Source: Tanytarsus gracilentus (taxonomy: Eukaryota > Arthropoda > Insecta > Diptera > Chironomidae). Taken from it: a stretch of 64,000 nucleotides of DNA. The notes under the pieces were generated by a model. It was not told the DNA's origin, searched no databases, and saw nothing but the letters and a program-made list of their open reading frames with translations. A program made the position numbers and the translations under genes. Below, one piece after another: positions 1-11,960 of this stretch; the stretch's first letter is position 1, and each line of letters begins with the position of its first letter. Location of the stretch: the NCBI GenBank assembly GCA_038502055.1, contig JAXRKN010000045.1, positions 6,470,501 to 6,534,500 of the forward strand. The letters are read 5' to 3'.

Positions 1-203
1 TTCGGGGCATTTATGACATTGTTAAAATAAATTTTTTAAAAGACGAAATTTCTTTATGTTGTGCTACAAAGTCCATAATTTAGATGGCCATCATCTTGAC
101 GTTATGCATGAGAGAAGCAGAAAATTTAACAATAATTTTGACAAATTTCTAACAATTTCTTAAGGGTAAAAATTATACTTTTTAGTTAAAATAATTTTGT
201 GTT
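1..203. other. AT-rich non-coding left edge
   Basis: No coding potential or RNA gene is visible. The stretch is A/T-rich, with homopolymer runs. It ends at the first copy of a 20-bp direct repeat. Confidence 0.5.
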
Positions 204-1377
204 TAACTTTTCTGATTTTCACTCGCCCTGAGGGTAAAAAAAAAATTTTTTAAATTTTTTTTGTGTTTGTGTGTTTTTAGTAATAAATTTAATATCATCG
301 TGTTGTTAAGTCGTCAGTTCATCGAGAAAACATCGAGTTTGTCAATTCAAATCAGGTAAGAAGCAAGAAAGAGTGAAAAAAAGTTTTTGAAAATTTTTCC
401 TTTAATTTTTTACTTTTAATGCATTTAAATAGTCAAAACTACACTCATTCTTGCTTAGAAGTGGTTAGTTAATCACTTTTCTGATATTGTTTCACATTGA
501 AACATTTAAATAATTAGTTTCATAAATTTTTATTTTGACTCACTGGATCTCAACTGGATCTTATTTTTCATCGAAAATTTTATAACCTCAAATTTTTTAT
601 TTTTTTTTATTTTTATTTTTATTTTTTTTTGTCTTAATTTCGTATTCGTTGGTATCCAACAAAACCAACTGTTAATCTTAGTGACCAGTTGAGGAAGGAA
701 GTAGTGAGTACTTACGGACGAAACTTGAATGACCGGTACTACCCATGCTAATCAACTAGATTAGATGGAGGAAGGTAGATGATAAACCAAACTTTTATAC
801 AATTGGTTTGACTTAATACTTTATAAATTTATGTTTTATGTTTGTTTGTTTTGTAATGTGGGTGGGCCAGTTCCTAACAGCTTGTCAGGGCTGAGGAAGG
901 TTGTAGTGGCGGTAACTTTTATACAATGCCGTCGAAACCACCTTTGATTTATTTATTTATTTTTCCAACTGCAATCGTAAGATTCAGTTGAGGCTGTGCT
1001 TAGTTGGAAACACTCAATGAGCGACAACAAGACTGTGTACAGCTTTTTTCGTTTGGGTAAACGTCCGTCGTTGTTCTTTGCCGGACGTCCATAATTTTTT
1101 TTTCGAGGGGTTGTTTGTCTTCCTCTTTCTCAAGATATGATTTGCAGCTCCCGAGGTGGTCGATTCCCGCGGGGACGCCTGCAGTTGAGGGAAAAAAGGG
1201 TATTTATACTCTATTCTTAAGATAAATCTTAAGATTCTGCATGATTACGTTTTTATCCTTAGCCTAAGCTTTCGAGCTATGGAAAAGGAAATTAAAACGG
1301 GCGCGTCCTCCTGGTAACTCCAGCGTGCTACCTCTTTGTCATCTATCTATTTTTCTATTTAACTTTTCTGATTTTCA
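204..1377. repeat. GC-richer segment between 20-bp direct repeats
   Basis: An exact 20-bp word beginning TTTAACTTTTCTG occurs at 204-223 and again at 1358-1377. The roughly 1.13 kb between the copies includes a stretch (about 640-1340) clearly richer in G and C than its surroundings. That stretch contains imperfect internal repeats of GAGGAAGG...GTAGTG (near 693 and 892) and a B-box-like GGTCGATTCCC near 1157. A short exon-like piece with an initiator-like TCAGT (314-318) and a donor-like CAG|GTAAGA ends at 354. The direct repeats could be the target duplication of an inserted retroelement or remnant. No reverse transcriptase or other protein is encoded. The identity of the insert is unknown, and the duplication interpretation is inference. 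Confidence 0.4.
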
Positions 1378-4300
1378 GTCAATTTATTTTCACTTAAAAC
1401 TCTTCACAATTAATCGTCGCACGAATCTGAAAATCACTGAAAAATAAAACAAAATCAAAAGTGAATTTTATAAATTAAACATGCATGTCCCACGTCAAGC
1501 AACTGTCGCTATAAATTAATTAGTAACGCCCGTGTGTCAGAAATAATTATGTTCGTCGATGCCTGAGGAAGAAAGCGAAACATCTGTCTGAAAAAAAATA
1601 TTTGCGCAATGAAAAATAATTTCTTTAATATTTTTAATTCTTTTTATTCTTTCTTCATTTTTCCACTTCATCTATAATTTTCATCTTTCATTATGAACAA
1701 TTTTCTTCTTCTCTATTTTTTGATGATTTATTTTTTTCAATTCAAACATTTCTGCTAAATTTATGTCAATTTCTTTTAAGATTATTGCAGTTCTTTAATT
1801 ACCTCTAATTGCATGAATAATTTTCACTTTTTTCTCTCTTAAATTTATCGCTAAAATTCACAATTTTTTCTTATAATTTTAATAAATATCAATCCAATAA
1901 TAATTTTTCATCTTCAATAATTTTTCATCTTTAATAATTTTTTAGTATTCATTTTTTTGTACAAGATTGTCAGAGAAGTATTTTTATCCTATTTTTAACG
2001 TGAATCTGGGATGTGGTTAAAGTTTTAAATTTTTTACTTTATTCCTAATGGATTTAAGCCTCAGAAATTTTCAATGCTGACAGTTAGTTTTTAAAATAGT
2101 TTGCATCATTAATTTTGAATTTTTCTTTTCTGCTAGAAAATTTAATTTAAGATTTTTTAAAATCCTCAAAAGACTTTTTTTACCCTTCCGAAAAAAATTG
2201 TTTAAAAAGAAAAATTCAAAATTAATGGACGACATTAAAACTTTTCAATATATATCTTCACAGAAAAATATCTTTTTATACTCTCTTTTGCTTTCAGCAC
2301 CTTGTTCTCAATGTTATAATAAATAAAAATCCCTTTCATATTCTCGTTCGCTTTCAGATGTGCAATAAAATACAGAGGAGGAAAAATATTGAAAAGTTAT
2401 ATAAAAGGAGAGTTTTGGGATATTCCGAAAGTGGATAATGAAAAAGGGACAAAAATGCTTAGAACATCATAAAATTTGTTTCTAAAGGATTTATGTTGCA
2501 TCTTAAAACACATTTTTAGTCAAACACAACAGATGGTTTTCAAGCATTCATCTCCATGGGAAATATAAATTGAATGCCTATGTCAAAGTGCTTTTCCTGT
2601 ATTTCTTCTTCGTTTCCTTTAACAAAATGGAAAATAAATCAAAAAGACACATTTGAATGTAAATTTTACACATATATGGGCCCATCTCTGAAAAAGATAT
2701 TGAAAACTTATTTTTCTGTTTGCCAAGGGGTGGAAACTCTTTTGAAGAAAATAAATTTTAAATTTAAAACTTATTTTGTGTGCTATAGTGTTTTGCCCTT
2801 TGTTCTTTGCCTTTTTCTTTTAAGGGAAAATTGGAAATGAAAAAAAATTTTCCTCTGATACGCACGAAACAAAAAGTTCAACTTTTTTTAAATAAATTCT
2901 TTTCTCTTTGCTATAGATTTTTTTAAAGGTTTAATAAATTATTTTTCACAGTCTAAAATTGCAGTTTTCGTAAATAAGAGAAAAAGTTTTACAAAAATAA
3001 CTTTTAAGATTTCTTCGGTTTGCTTTTGATTCATTTAGTTTTAAATAATGTTTGTGTTCATAATTTTTGTATACGTTCGTTACAATTTAAAATCAAGAAG
3101 TAAATAACTGATTTAAATTTTTTCTTCACACAGTAATTTACCCCTTGATATGATCCTTCACTTCTTTTATTAAACTAATTAATTTGTTAATAAATAAAAA
3201 CATTCTGCTATAAACTCAACAACTTTAACAAAATTATTCTCTTTTATGTTTTAAATAAAACAATTAAAGGATTTAAATATCATGCATTCAATCGGTACAG
3301 TACATTCAGCATAATCATGAGCTTTAAAATATTTTTTTTTCTCTAGAAAAAGATTTTCTTTTATATGTAGCTGTGTGTATACAATTTGTGCAGGTTGTTC
3401 AATTTAAAATCCTTTTTCCTGTATTTCTATTGTGCTTTAAAGACGACAAAGAGGCTTAACAAGATCTACGAAAGAATATTAAAGGTAATAGGAGAGAAAT
3501 GAACAAAAATAGATGTTGTCACATTGTGCTTAGTCACAAAATCAAATACTGTGCATATGTTTGGCGATTCGAAAACATATTTTGGGCAGGAAGAATTTAA
3601 CAAACTTGGATGTTCAAAGAATGTCTAAAAAAGCTTAATTTTTGTTGAACTTTCGAAAAAAAATGTCAAATTAAGGAGTAAGAATTTCCCTAATGACAAC
3701 AAAATCATCATAAGTCTCTAAAAAGCGCCCAATTAAATTAATTTTTTTCACTACACAATCGATTACTTAAAATTTCATTCAAAAAATTTTTCCGCGAAAA
3801 TAAGTCCTCGAAATTTATTTAAACGTAATCACTTGAATAAATAATTACATTGAGATCTCCCAGGCGGTGGTGATGATGGCAAGCGGAGGGTGAAGGCACC
3901 GCGAATAAAAATATTTTTCATCCATAAAATAAATATAAACACCCGAGAATGAGTTTAAAATGGAAAGTTATTTTAAAGTCAAATAAAAAGGGAGAAAATT
4001 TTTAATTGCGATAATAAAATTTATTTTTGGTTTAACAGATTTATTTTTAAAAAAGAAGAGGAGAAAATTTTCAACGCTGAGTGGGAGGACTAAAAGGAAC
4101 ATCGCAAAAATAGCCTCAAGTTTTGAAAGCGAACATTTTTGCACTGATGAATTTTGCTTCCGCAAATTTTCGTTGAAAAGTATGTCAATATTTTCATTTA
4201 ATTTACATTACCAACTGAGTAACTGACATCGCGTGCGTATTTATCTTTGAATTTATTAATGTTATAATAAATTCATGCAACTAGACATACTGAAGTCCAT

Positions 4301-6636
4301 GCTAAAAAGATGGTAATAAAAGAGGCGCTATAAAAGTCATTAAAGTCACTACTCATCATTCTGTTACGGCGAGGAAAATTCCTGTTTTTTCAGCTCACGA
4401 AAATTATCGTTTCACGTTTTCCGAATGATAAATAGAACGAGTCAGAGGCAATTAAACGATAAGTCGCGTTTTAAAATGATTCTCATTAATCATGCTGCGC
4501 GGATGAAAGGAAAATTGTTAGAAATTTTCTTTTCTAAAAAATCAATTCCTTAAAATTGTGTTTAAAACTTCCCGCGATTTCTTGTCTGACTTAAAACTCA
4601 AATTACAATAATTTCAATTTCCAATTAATTGCTGCTATATTTCTTAACTGAGAATGCCAATTTGATTAACCTTAAACCTAATATCAAATTCACTGCCACA
4701 ACATTCTCGCTTACGTTTCTCATCTCACACTCCTCACGTTCGCAATTTGAATTCTACATTTTTCCTATTCGCATCTCTTAATTTTATTCATTTTTCCTAC
4801 GCGCTTCTTGTTCTCATTACATGGCAATCTCACAATAAAATGAGAGTAGGAGAATAAAATTCCGTGAGCTTTTTTTACGAGAAGATATTTGTCTTGATAG
4901 CATGGCAAATTAAATTTACAAATCACATGTCAGTGTGCAGTATAATACCTTGTTTTTCTTCCGTCAATTTTACTTTCAAATGTGATATTTACAATTTAGG
5001 TAAAAATTTCTTTCTTGTCATTTTTGGCGAGGGATGAAGAAGAAATTCATCATGGAGAAAAATTTCATACTCGAACGTATTTTTTTATGGTTTCAACGCG
5101 TGTAAAAATATTTTCGTACTCTTGTTATATTTTTTTGAAGTTCACTCGAGTGATGTGAATAAATGATTTTTTATGAGTGATGACATTTTAAGAGGGTTGT
5201 TGATTTTTAACTTTTAAAAGGATTTTTTACGAAAAATTATCAAGATTAAAAACTAGAAAAAACCAAAAAGTTTTTTCCTATTTTTTCCATGTCCCATTTA
5301 ATTAATTACCTCCGCTAATCTTCAACGCTCATTAAAGTATTTTCTCATCAACCACCTTAATCGATTACATTTGCCCATTAATTGAGTCACATCGTAATCC
5401 CTCCTTCACTTCAAATAAATGTCAGATATTGATAACATTTTCATCTAAATGGCACTTGAAATTCAATCTATATATTTGCCTTTGATTGAACTCGAAAATC
5501 ACCAATTCGATTTCATTCTCATAGCATTGATATATAAATGACATTTATGAGCTTTCATATGCCAACATTGAGATCATTATTCGGGAGTGCCTATGAGGCA
5601 GAGAAATCGAAAATTGATAATATTCGGAATTAAAGAGAGAGAATAAAATATCATGTTACATCTGTATATTAAATGGCTCTCCACCTTGTCTCTCATTTCT
5701 CGAGGAAGTAAATTTTCATTGTCATGTTAAGGATCAATTCACTATAGCAACTCTCGACCATGTGAGAAGCTTCAAATTTGACAGCTCGATTAGATTATTC
5801 ATATTGAATTTCATGCGTCGTTGTCGCTCGTTCCGAGGTGGCAGCGCTAAAGGACAATTTCAAGTGTAAGACAAACTTTGTTCTCGAAAAATCTCAAGTA
5901 CCATTTTGACAATTGAAGAGAGAAGAACGAAGATAATGGCTGTGAAATTCGTGCTTGGAAAGGCTAAAATTAGATTTCTCGAAGAGCTTTTCACTCGATT
6001 TGTTTTCGCAAACACTTGAAATTTTTTGCTCGCTCTAGAAGGAAAAGGCTGCGTTGGTTATAAGCTTAATTTTGGTAACGAGCTTTTGAGAAATGTCAAA
6101 TTTTTTTTAAAGGGTTGAAAGAAATTTGAAAAGGGCAGTTCGATGGATTTGCTATTTTTTTGATCACACAAAGACTTTCACATATCCTTTTCTTGCCACA
6201 TTTCAACAAAAATTATAGAATCAAAAATTCATCAAAATCTTAAAAAATATAAAATCGTCATTTTAATTAAATTCGTATCATAAATATGGCAATTAACTTA
6301 GTTCATTTTAATAAATTCTTAACTTTGTATTGAAACTTTTCTCCCCTTAAAATAATTAGAATATCAAATTTTAAAAATGTTTCAAACTCAGTCGGAAACT
6401 GCTTTTGGGGTATACAGAGTGTGTCTGGTGGTTAAATTGTGCGATAAGGAAAATTGTTCCTCAACCTTTATAAGTAATTATCGTCGCAATTAATCATTTG
6501 GATTATTATGTTATAACAGCTTGTCACAACGGTGCGGCTTGTAGTACAACGAGAGTTCATTTATATTAAGTGTGGTTGAGGTATGGGGGATTGTTTGAAA
6601 ATTATGTCACGTTCGCAATTATTTTTCAAATTCAAT
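1378..6636. other. Non-coding region 3' of the 5-HT7 gene
   Basis: About 5.3 kb without a convincing open reading frame, RNA gene or bounded repeat. It is AT-rich and low in complexity in places. The open frames present are short, do not continue across splice-like sites and resemble no family I recognise. Confidence 0.5.
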
Positions 6637-6642
6637 TTTATT
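6637..6642 (-). terminator. Candidate polyadenylation signal of the 5-HT7 gene
   Basis: TTTATT on the plus strand reads AATAAA on the minus strand, about 155 nt beyond the TGA stop of the receptor gene. It is the nearest canonical hexamer I noticed. AT-rich DNA produces such hexamers by chance, so use of this one is inferred. Confidence 0.35.
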
Positions 6643-6795
6643 TTAGAGTTGCAAACACTTTAAAACTGATCCATTAATAAAGTTACTAAGGACACAAGTG
6701 ACAAACAATCTCCGGCAAATTATCATGGGTTAACATTAAGGACAGAATACAGAACTCTAGTCAATCTCGCAATGCTGTGTAGCCAAACTTGAATT

Positions 6796-8184
6796 TCATA
6801 GAAAACTCTCGCGTGCTTGATTCGAGTTGTGCGGCGCTATTTCAGTATTAACCACGACACGCTGTGAATGAGGATCACCATATTGGCTGTGATAAAAGTC
6901 TTCGCGCATCATTAAGTTCAGCGATGAGCATCGGAAGTACAGAATCTCTTGAAATGGCTTACGGAAATCGCGATTGAGTGTCGCATAAATTATTGGATTT
7001 AATAAACTATTAGCATAACCTAACCAAAGGAAAATTGACGAGAGAGTTTTGTATTCTTCGCCGGTAATTGGCCGCACCAGTGCTAGAATGAAGAATGGCA
7101 GCCAGCACATTGTAAAGAGACCCATAATTATGCCTAAAGTTGTTGACGCTTTACGCTCTTTGGCCAATTGAAAACGCAATTTTTTCTGGTGCGGCGAGCC
7201 AATTGCATTGATTGACTTCTCTTGCGTTTGTTGCTGCTGCAAGCCATTATGTGCGCCCTCAAGCCGTGTCTGTGCACGCTTTTCATCCCTTACTATCCGT
7301 CGCGCCGCTTTAAATATTTGATAGTAGACAAAGAGCATGACCGCTAGTGGGATGTAAAAGGAGCCGAATGTAGCGTAAATTTGATAGCCAACATTTTGGC
7401 ATACGATACAGGCCGGAATTCTTTGACCATCGTGCTCTACATAGTGCTCATTTCCGAGGATGAGAAGAGGTGGGAGGGAAATGCATGCGGCACCGAGCCA
7501 CACGAGTGCCACGCACATCATCATACGCCGCGGCGTGCGCTTTACACCATACTCTAATGGCTTCGTTATCGCCCAAAAGCGATCAACCGATATTGCACAC
7601 AAATTAAGAATTGACGCCGTGCATGAGAGCACATCGAAGCTAACCCAAACATCACAGAAAAATCGTCCGAATCGCCACTCATCGAGGACCTCGTACATGA
7701 GAGCGGTCGGCATAACTAGCAGCGCTACACATAAATCCGATACGGCTAGTGACACTAATAAATAATTACACGGTCGTCTTAGCTTACGCACTAGACACAC
7801 AGCTACACACACGAGAATATTACCGATTATTGTTCCTAAAATTACCGCTAACAAAATAATACTGATTAAGACAGTTTGGACTTTCACTTGCTTAACTACG
7901 CCTCCACCATCGTCGTCGCCGTACTCATCGCCCGCGATTGTCGTAACCGATGAGGTCACGGCTGTCGTGAGGGCAATGGACGATGAGAACGACGACGATG
8001 TGATTTCAGCGAGAGACGGATACGGTGCAATTGTGCTGCTATTGGTTGAATTTAATCTCGTTAAATTGCTGAAAGTCGCTTCCGAATAGTTTTGATAGTT
8101 GTAAATGTAATCTTGTCGTGATGATGCGTCCGAAAAGTTATTAAAGATGTATGACATCGACAGTCGATCCATAAGCTCATCCAT
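6796..8184 (-). CDS. 5-HT7: 5-HT7-type serotonin receptor (class A GPCR)
   Basis: Complete 462-residue seven-transmembrane receptor for serotonin. Family knowledge: insect 5-HT7 couples to Gs and raises cAMP at the neuronal plasma membrane. The extracellular N-terminus (1-102) is Ser/Thr-rich with five N-glycosylation sequons (N16, N32, N40, N45, N48). Helices run from about 103 to 405. Visible landmarks are N122 (helix 1), D150 (helix 2), C177 for the extracellular disulfide with C259 or C262, amine-binding D184 in helix 3, DRF 201-203 in place of DRY, W229, P279, CWLPFF 360-365 and NPIIY 396-400. Cysteine 419 may be palmitoylated. The segment YFRCSSLN and the ending ARESFL match the insect 5-HT7 tail as I know it, which separates it from 5-HT1 and octopamine receptors. 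The third intracellular loop is short. An in-frame TAA lies 15 nt before this ATG, so it is the first possible start. M5 and M10 are alternatives. The coding region has no intron. Confidence 0.93.
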   Translation of the reverse strand: MDELMDRLSMSYIFNNFSDASSRQDYIYNYQNYSEATFSNLTRLNSTNSSTIAPYPSLAEITSSSFSSSIALTTAVTSSVTTIAGDEYGDDDGGGVVKQVKVQTVLISIILLAVILGTIIGNILVCVAVCLVRKLRRPCNYLLVSLAVSDLCVALLVMPTALMYEVLDEWRFGRFFCDVWVSFDVLSCTASILNLCAISVDRFWAITKPLEYGVKRTPRRMMMCVALVWLGAACISLPPLLILGNEHYVEHDGQRIPACIVCQNVGYQIYATFGSFYIPLAVMLFVYYQIFKAARRIVRDEKRAQTRLEGAHNGLQQQQTQEKSINAIGSPHQKKLRFQLAKERKASTTLGIIMGLFTMCWLPFFILALVRPITGEEYKTLSSIFLWLGYANSLLNPIIYATLNRDFRKPFQEILYFRCSSLNLMMREDFYHSQYGDPHSQRVVVNTEIAPHNSNQARESFL

Positions 8185-8506
8185 AAATTTAAATTTTTAC
8201 GTGTCGTGAGTGCCGGATAAGGGATGAGCTGTTACCTCTTGTCGATTATTTAAATTCGCTCTCTTTACCTCACTCATTCTACATTTCTTTCCTCATGGGT
8301 TCATTTTTAAATTATTATTATTTTTTGATGGGGTGATGGAAAGAGAGAGGACAATAGTTTAATTTATTTATCCATTTTCAATTGATTCTCCACATTTGCT
8401 GAGCTTGAAGGAAATTGTTAAGTATCGTGAAGAAATTTAATTTTATCCACATTCGATAATGAGAAAATCTTGATAGTGATGATGATGCACTCGAGTCCTT
8501 GTTAAT
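8185..8506 (-). other. 5-HT7: 5' UTR part of the 5-HT7 coding exon
   Basis: Between the receptor ATG and a strong acceptor-like site (reading minus, a pyrimidine-rich tract ending TTGCAG at 8507) lie 322 nt without coding potential. It contains roughly seven upstream ATGs on the minus strand, which would be expected to lower translation of the receptor if this leader is used. The exon boundary is inferred from splice signals only. Confidence 0.5.
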
Positions 8507-8530
8507 CTGCAACGATAAGAGGAAGAAAAT
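8507..8530 (-). promoter_or_regulatory. Splice acceptor upstream of the 5-HT7 ATG
   Basis: On the minus strand this reads as a tract of mostly T and C ending TTGCAG, directly before the sequence ATTAAC. It is the best acceptor I see upstream of the receptor ATG, and it implies at least one non-coding exon further upstream (higher coordinates). Confidence 0.55.
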
Positions 8531-8851
8531 TAATTGACTTCAGTGAACAATTTAAATTTATAATGAGACAATTTGTGAGTAATTTTGCCAACATGTTTTA
8601 AAGTTCTAAATTTTATTTTGAAGTTGATTTAAATTAGTTTTCGAACTAAAGCTCATTTACATTATTCTCATAAATAAAATTTTGTATGAATTTCAACATA
8701 TTGAAACATCGGAGTGCATATGTTGCTTTTGAAATTAAAACATGTCAAGATTTTGAGATTCAGATAAGCTTAAGCATTGATTTTAGGATTATGCATGTAT
8801 GTATTTATTCAGCCTAATAACAAAGTTTATTAAACTTTGTGAAAATATATT

Positions 8852-9499
8852 ATAGCTCCGCTATATATTAATTTTGGATTTCTCCAAAACCAGTTTTTGG
8901 CCCCTAGTGCCAAGACATTACATTGTGCAATATCAAAATATATACTCAAATGATAGGCCTAGCCAAACCCTACAAACTGGCGAAAACAGATTTGAAATCG
9001 GTTGCTCCTACGAGGAGTTAGAGCCATTTAAGTCATCTTACTTTCTCACTTTCTCACTTTCTTACGATCTTAGTGGGCGGCATATCTCAAGAACTGCTGG
9101 TTGGATTTGATTCGGGTTTGTGGCTAAAGATCGGGTTTTGGTGCAAGAAGTATTTAGTTTTGAGGTATGACCCTTCAAGGACCGTCCCTGAGTGCAAAAA
9201 TGTCCTTTTTCATACAAATTTTCTCTTATATGGCTTCATGGGTATCGTTGAACTCGTAATTGGACCAGGAATCGATTGGCATTGATGATTTTTGAGGAGT
9301 GTCCATCATGGCCGGCCTGGAGTGCCACGAATGTCCATTTTCAGAACTATGACTTCATGTATCTCGTTGAACTCGTTATTGCATCAGGAATTGATTGACA
9401 TTGACGAATTTAGAGGAATGTCCATCATGGACGGCCAGGACTGCCACTAATGTCCATTTTTCAGAACTATGGGGTACTAATCTAAGACAGCGGAGCTAT
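8852..9499. mobile_element. Non-autonomous inverted-repeat element with a 119-bp repeat
   Basis: The 11-bp sequence ATAGCTCCGCT at 8852-8862 recurs inverted at 9489-9499, bounding 648 bp. The right half contains two copies of a unit with a period of about 119 bp (GAACTCGT at 9250 and 9369, each followed by a GTCCATCATGG and GTCCATTTT segment). The same unit, reverse-complemented, occurs in the element at 59680-60958, although the ends differ. No transposase is encoded, so this is a MITE-like passenger. A clear target duplication is not visible; AT or TAT is possible. A near-perfect palindrome (CAAAGTTTA/TAAACTTTG, 8821-8839) lies just outside the left end. Confidence 0.6.
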
Positions 9500-10407
9500 T
9501 GGAAATGGCAACGCCGTTTGCAGACCCATCTTGTTTTGTGGCATGTTTCTTGAAGAATTTCTTTGTATTCAATTTATTACAAAATTTTATCATAAAACAT
9601 TAAAAGTAGTAAATTGGGATAAAATTTGAGATGAAAAGGGGTTAAAAATAAATATATTAGAAATTAAACCGCAAATAAATTGGCACTAAAATCCCCGAGG
9701 TGAAAAATTTAAATTATGCCATTTTTCGGTAATATTTCATAAAAATAAAATGAAAATATTTTTCAAGTACATCTTTAATAAAATATGAGCACGAATTACT
9801 CTCAAAATTTCCTCACATAGAACATTTTGTAACAAATTTTTCATCTTTTTAACCTCATATCATTAAGGGAGATGAAAAGAGACAAAGAGGATTCACAATG
9901 ACATTAGTCTCACAAGTGTATTGTTGCTGACATAAAAAAGATTAAAATAAATTTCATAAACGATAATTTTTTACTTTGTGTGCATGCGAGCAAAAAAGGG
10001 TAGGTCAAGTGTCACTTGCAGAAATTTTTCTTTTCTATTAAAAGAAGATTGTGATAAGAAGAAAATATTGAGATTCAAGTGGAAGAAACTTTTAATTTTA
10101 AAAATAATTAAATGCTTAAAATTTAATTAAAAATTTACTTTATAATTTCGAAGTAAATTTTATTTTACAAGAGAGTTCAAAGATTGTAAGCCGGCTGTTT
10201 TTTTATGAAATTACTTCCCTCTTTCGAGAGTTAATTAAATAAAATAAAGTAATAAGTTTAAGAAATCTTTAGAGCTTCTTCTTTGATCTTTTGAGTCCTC
10301 AGCAGCAAAAAAAGTTGAGCTTCAATTACTTTCCGTCAATATCCTGTAATTGAAGTTTAATTTTCCTTCAAGCAGCTCAATTAGAGAAACATTTAAAGAG
10401 CTCTTTA
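9500..10407. other. AT-rich stretch between two elements
   Basis: About 0.9 kb of AT-rich non-coding DNA with no ORF, RNA gene or bounded repeat that I can support. Confidence 0.5.
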
Positions 10408-10555
10408 CCCTTGTAGCACAGAAAAGGAAAAGTGTAGGAACTTTACTGGAATTTTGGTGGAACTTGACGGAAAAATTCCGTCGGAAAAAGGGGCAAAATG
10501 GTACAATTCTTCCATCAAAATTTCCATCGGAAATGAAAAAACGTACGTAAATATT

Positions 10556-11040
10556 TACGTACATGGAAATTTTAATGGAAATAAAACGAAATTCGATGGA
10601 ATCCATTGGAAATCCATTGGAAATCCGATGGATTCCATAAGAAATCCGATGGATTCCATCGGAAATTTGATAGATTCCGTAAGAAATCCGATGGAAATCC
10701 GATGGATTCCATAAAAAATCCGATGGAATCCATCGGAAATTTGATAGATTCCGTCGGAATTTCGATGGAATCCATTGGAAATTCGAAGGAATCCATCGGA
10801 AATTCGATAGAATCCATCGGAAATTTGATAGATTCCGTCGGAAATTCAATGGAATCTATCAAGTTTCCGATGGAATCCGTCAAAAATCTTACGGAATCCA
10901 TCACATTTCCGATGGAAATCCAATAGAAATCCGATGGAAATCCAATGGAAATCCAATAGAAATCCGATGGAAATCCAATGGAAATCCGATGGAAATCCAA
11001 TGGAAATCCAAGGGAAAAATAACTAATGGAATCCATAAGA
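10556..11040. repeat. Left-arm degenerate array (GGAAATCCGATGG words)
   Basis: Short, irregular units of roughly 15-20 bp, variants of GGAAATCCGATGGATTCCAT, with many internal palindromes such as ATGGATTCCAT. Units differ by substitutions and small indels, which suggests an old array. Confidence 0.75.
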
Positions 11041-11200
11041 AAAAAATAAATTTTTGGATCCTTCGCAGCTCGGGCCCACTTCTGGATCCTACCTGGGCCT
11101 GAAGAGGTAACATTTGAAGTCGTTGTCATAGCTGATTCTGAGTTCTGGAAATCTGTTGGAAATTATTGGAAATTATTTATTTTTTACTTACATCTTTTTT

Positions 11201-11268
11201 GCTCCACCGAGATTCGAACCGAGGACTCCTTATCACGTTGCGCCGCTTTACCATTCCGTCACGAAGCC
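11201..11268 (-). other. tRNA-like (SINE-head-like) core inside the TA element
   Basis: On the minus strand this segment has a TGACGGAATGG A-box-like motif (10 of 11 to TRGYNNARNNG). About 30 nt further on there is a GGTTCGAATCT B-box-like motif (10 of 11 to GGTTCGANNCC). Its ends GCTTCG and TGGAGC can pair as a 6-bp acceptor-like stem with G-U pairs. The T-stem has a mismatch and I cannot assign an anticodon, so it is a tRNA relic or SINE head, not a working tRNA. A homologous core lies in the element at 46730-48589. Confidence 0.55.
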
Positions 11269-11344
11269 AAAATATATATTAAATTATTTTTGGCAAAAGC
11301 AATATTTAAACAAAATTTTTCCAAAGGAATTCCGTTAAAAATCT

Positions 11345-11960
11345 AAAGGAATTCCGTTGGAAAATAAATTCCGTTAAAATTCCACATTTTTCCTAAACGG
11401 AACATGACGGAATTTTGATGGAAAATAAATTCCATCAAAATTCCACAACTTTTCCTAAACGGAACATGACGGAATTTTGATGGAAAAAAATTCCGTTAAA
11501 ATTCCACATTTTTCCTAAACGGAACATGACGGAATTTTGATGGAAAATAAATTCCGTTAAAATTCCACAACTTTCCTAAACGGAACATGACGGAATTTTG
11601 ATGGAAATAAATTCCGTTAAAATTCCACAACTTTCCTAAACGGAACATGACGGAATTTTGATGGAAAATAAATTCCATCAAAATTCCACAACTTTCCCGA
11701 AACGGAACATGACGGAATTTTGATGGAAATAAATTCCGTTAAAATTCCACATTTTTCCTAAACGGAATTTTGATGGAAAATAAATTCCGTTAAAATTCCA
11801 CAACTTTTCTTAACGGAACTTGACGGAATTTTGATGGAAATAAATTCCGTTAAAATTCCACAACTTTTCCTAAACGGAACATGACGGAATTTTGATGGAA
11901 AATAAATTCCATCAAAATTCCACAACTTTCCTTAAGCGGAATTTGACGGAATTTTGATGG
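11345..11960. repeat. Right-arm tandem repeat of about 61 bp
   Basis: Copies of GGAACATGACGGAA or close variants start near 11399, 11461, 11521, 11582, 11642, 11704, 11815, 11877 and 11937. Each unit pairs TTTTGATGGAA with TTCCGTTAAAA or TTCCATCAAAA, so every unit is itself an inverted repeat. Confidence 0.8.

Noticed and set aside
59..70. TTGTGCTACAAA resembling the right end of a TA element
   Set aside because: Only about 11 bases match, the terminal GGG and TA are absent, and any left end would lie outside the window.
1561..1590. Hammerhead-ribozyme-like core (CTGAGGA ... GAAAC ... GTC)
   Set aside because: Core words are present, but stem II would be about one base pair and the flanks cannot form stem I. 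It looks more like a retroelement-type GAAGAAAGCGAAAC word.
7460..7765. 101-codon open frame on the plus strand
   Set aside because: Lies antisense within the 5-HT7 coding exon and resembles nothing; it is a shadow of the receptor's codon structure.
10322..11129. Overlapping open frames on both strands with repeated Ile-Pro-Ser-Asn-Phe or Met-Asp-Ser-Ile words
   Set aside because: They arise from the short-repeat array of the TA element, run in several frames at once and have no domain, signal or splice context.
11201..11268. Functional tRNA gene
   Set aside because: The acceptor stem depends on G-U pairs, the T-stem has a mismatch and no anticodon loop can be placed. It is described as tRNA-like only.
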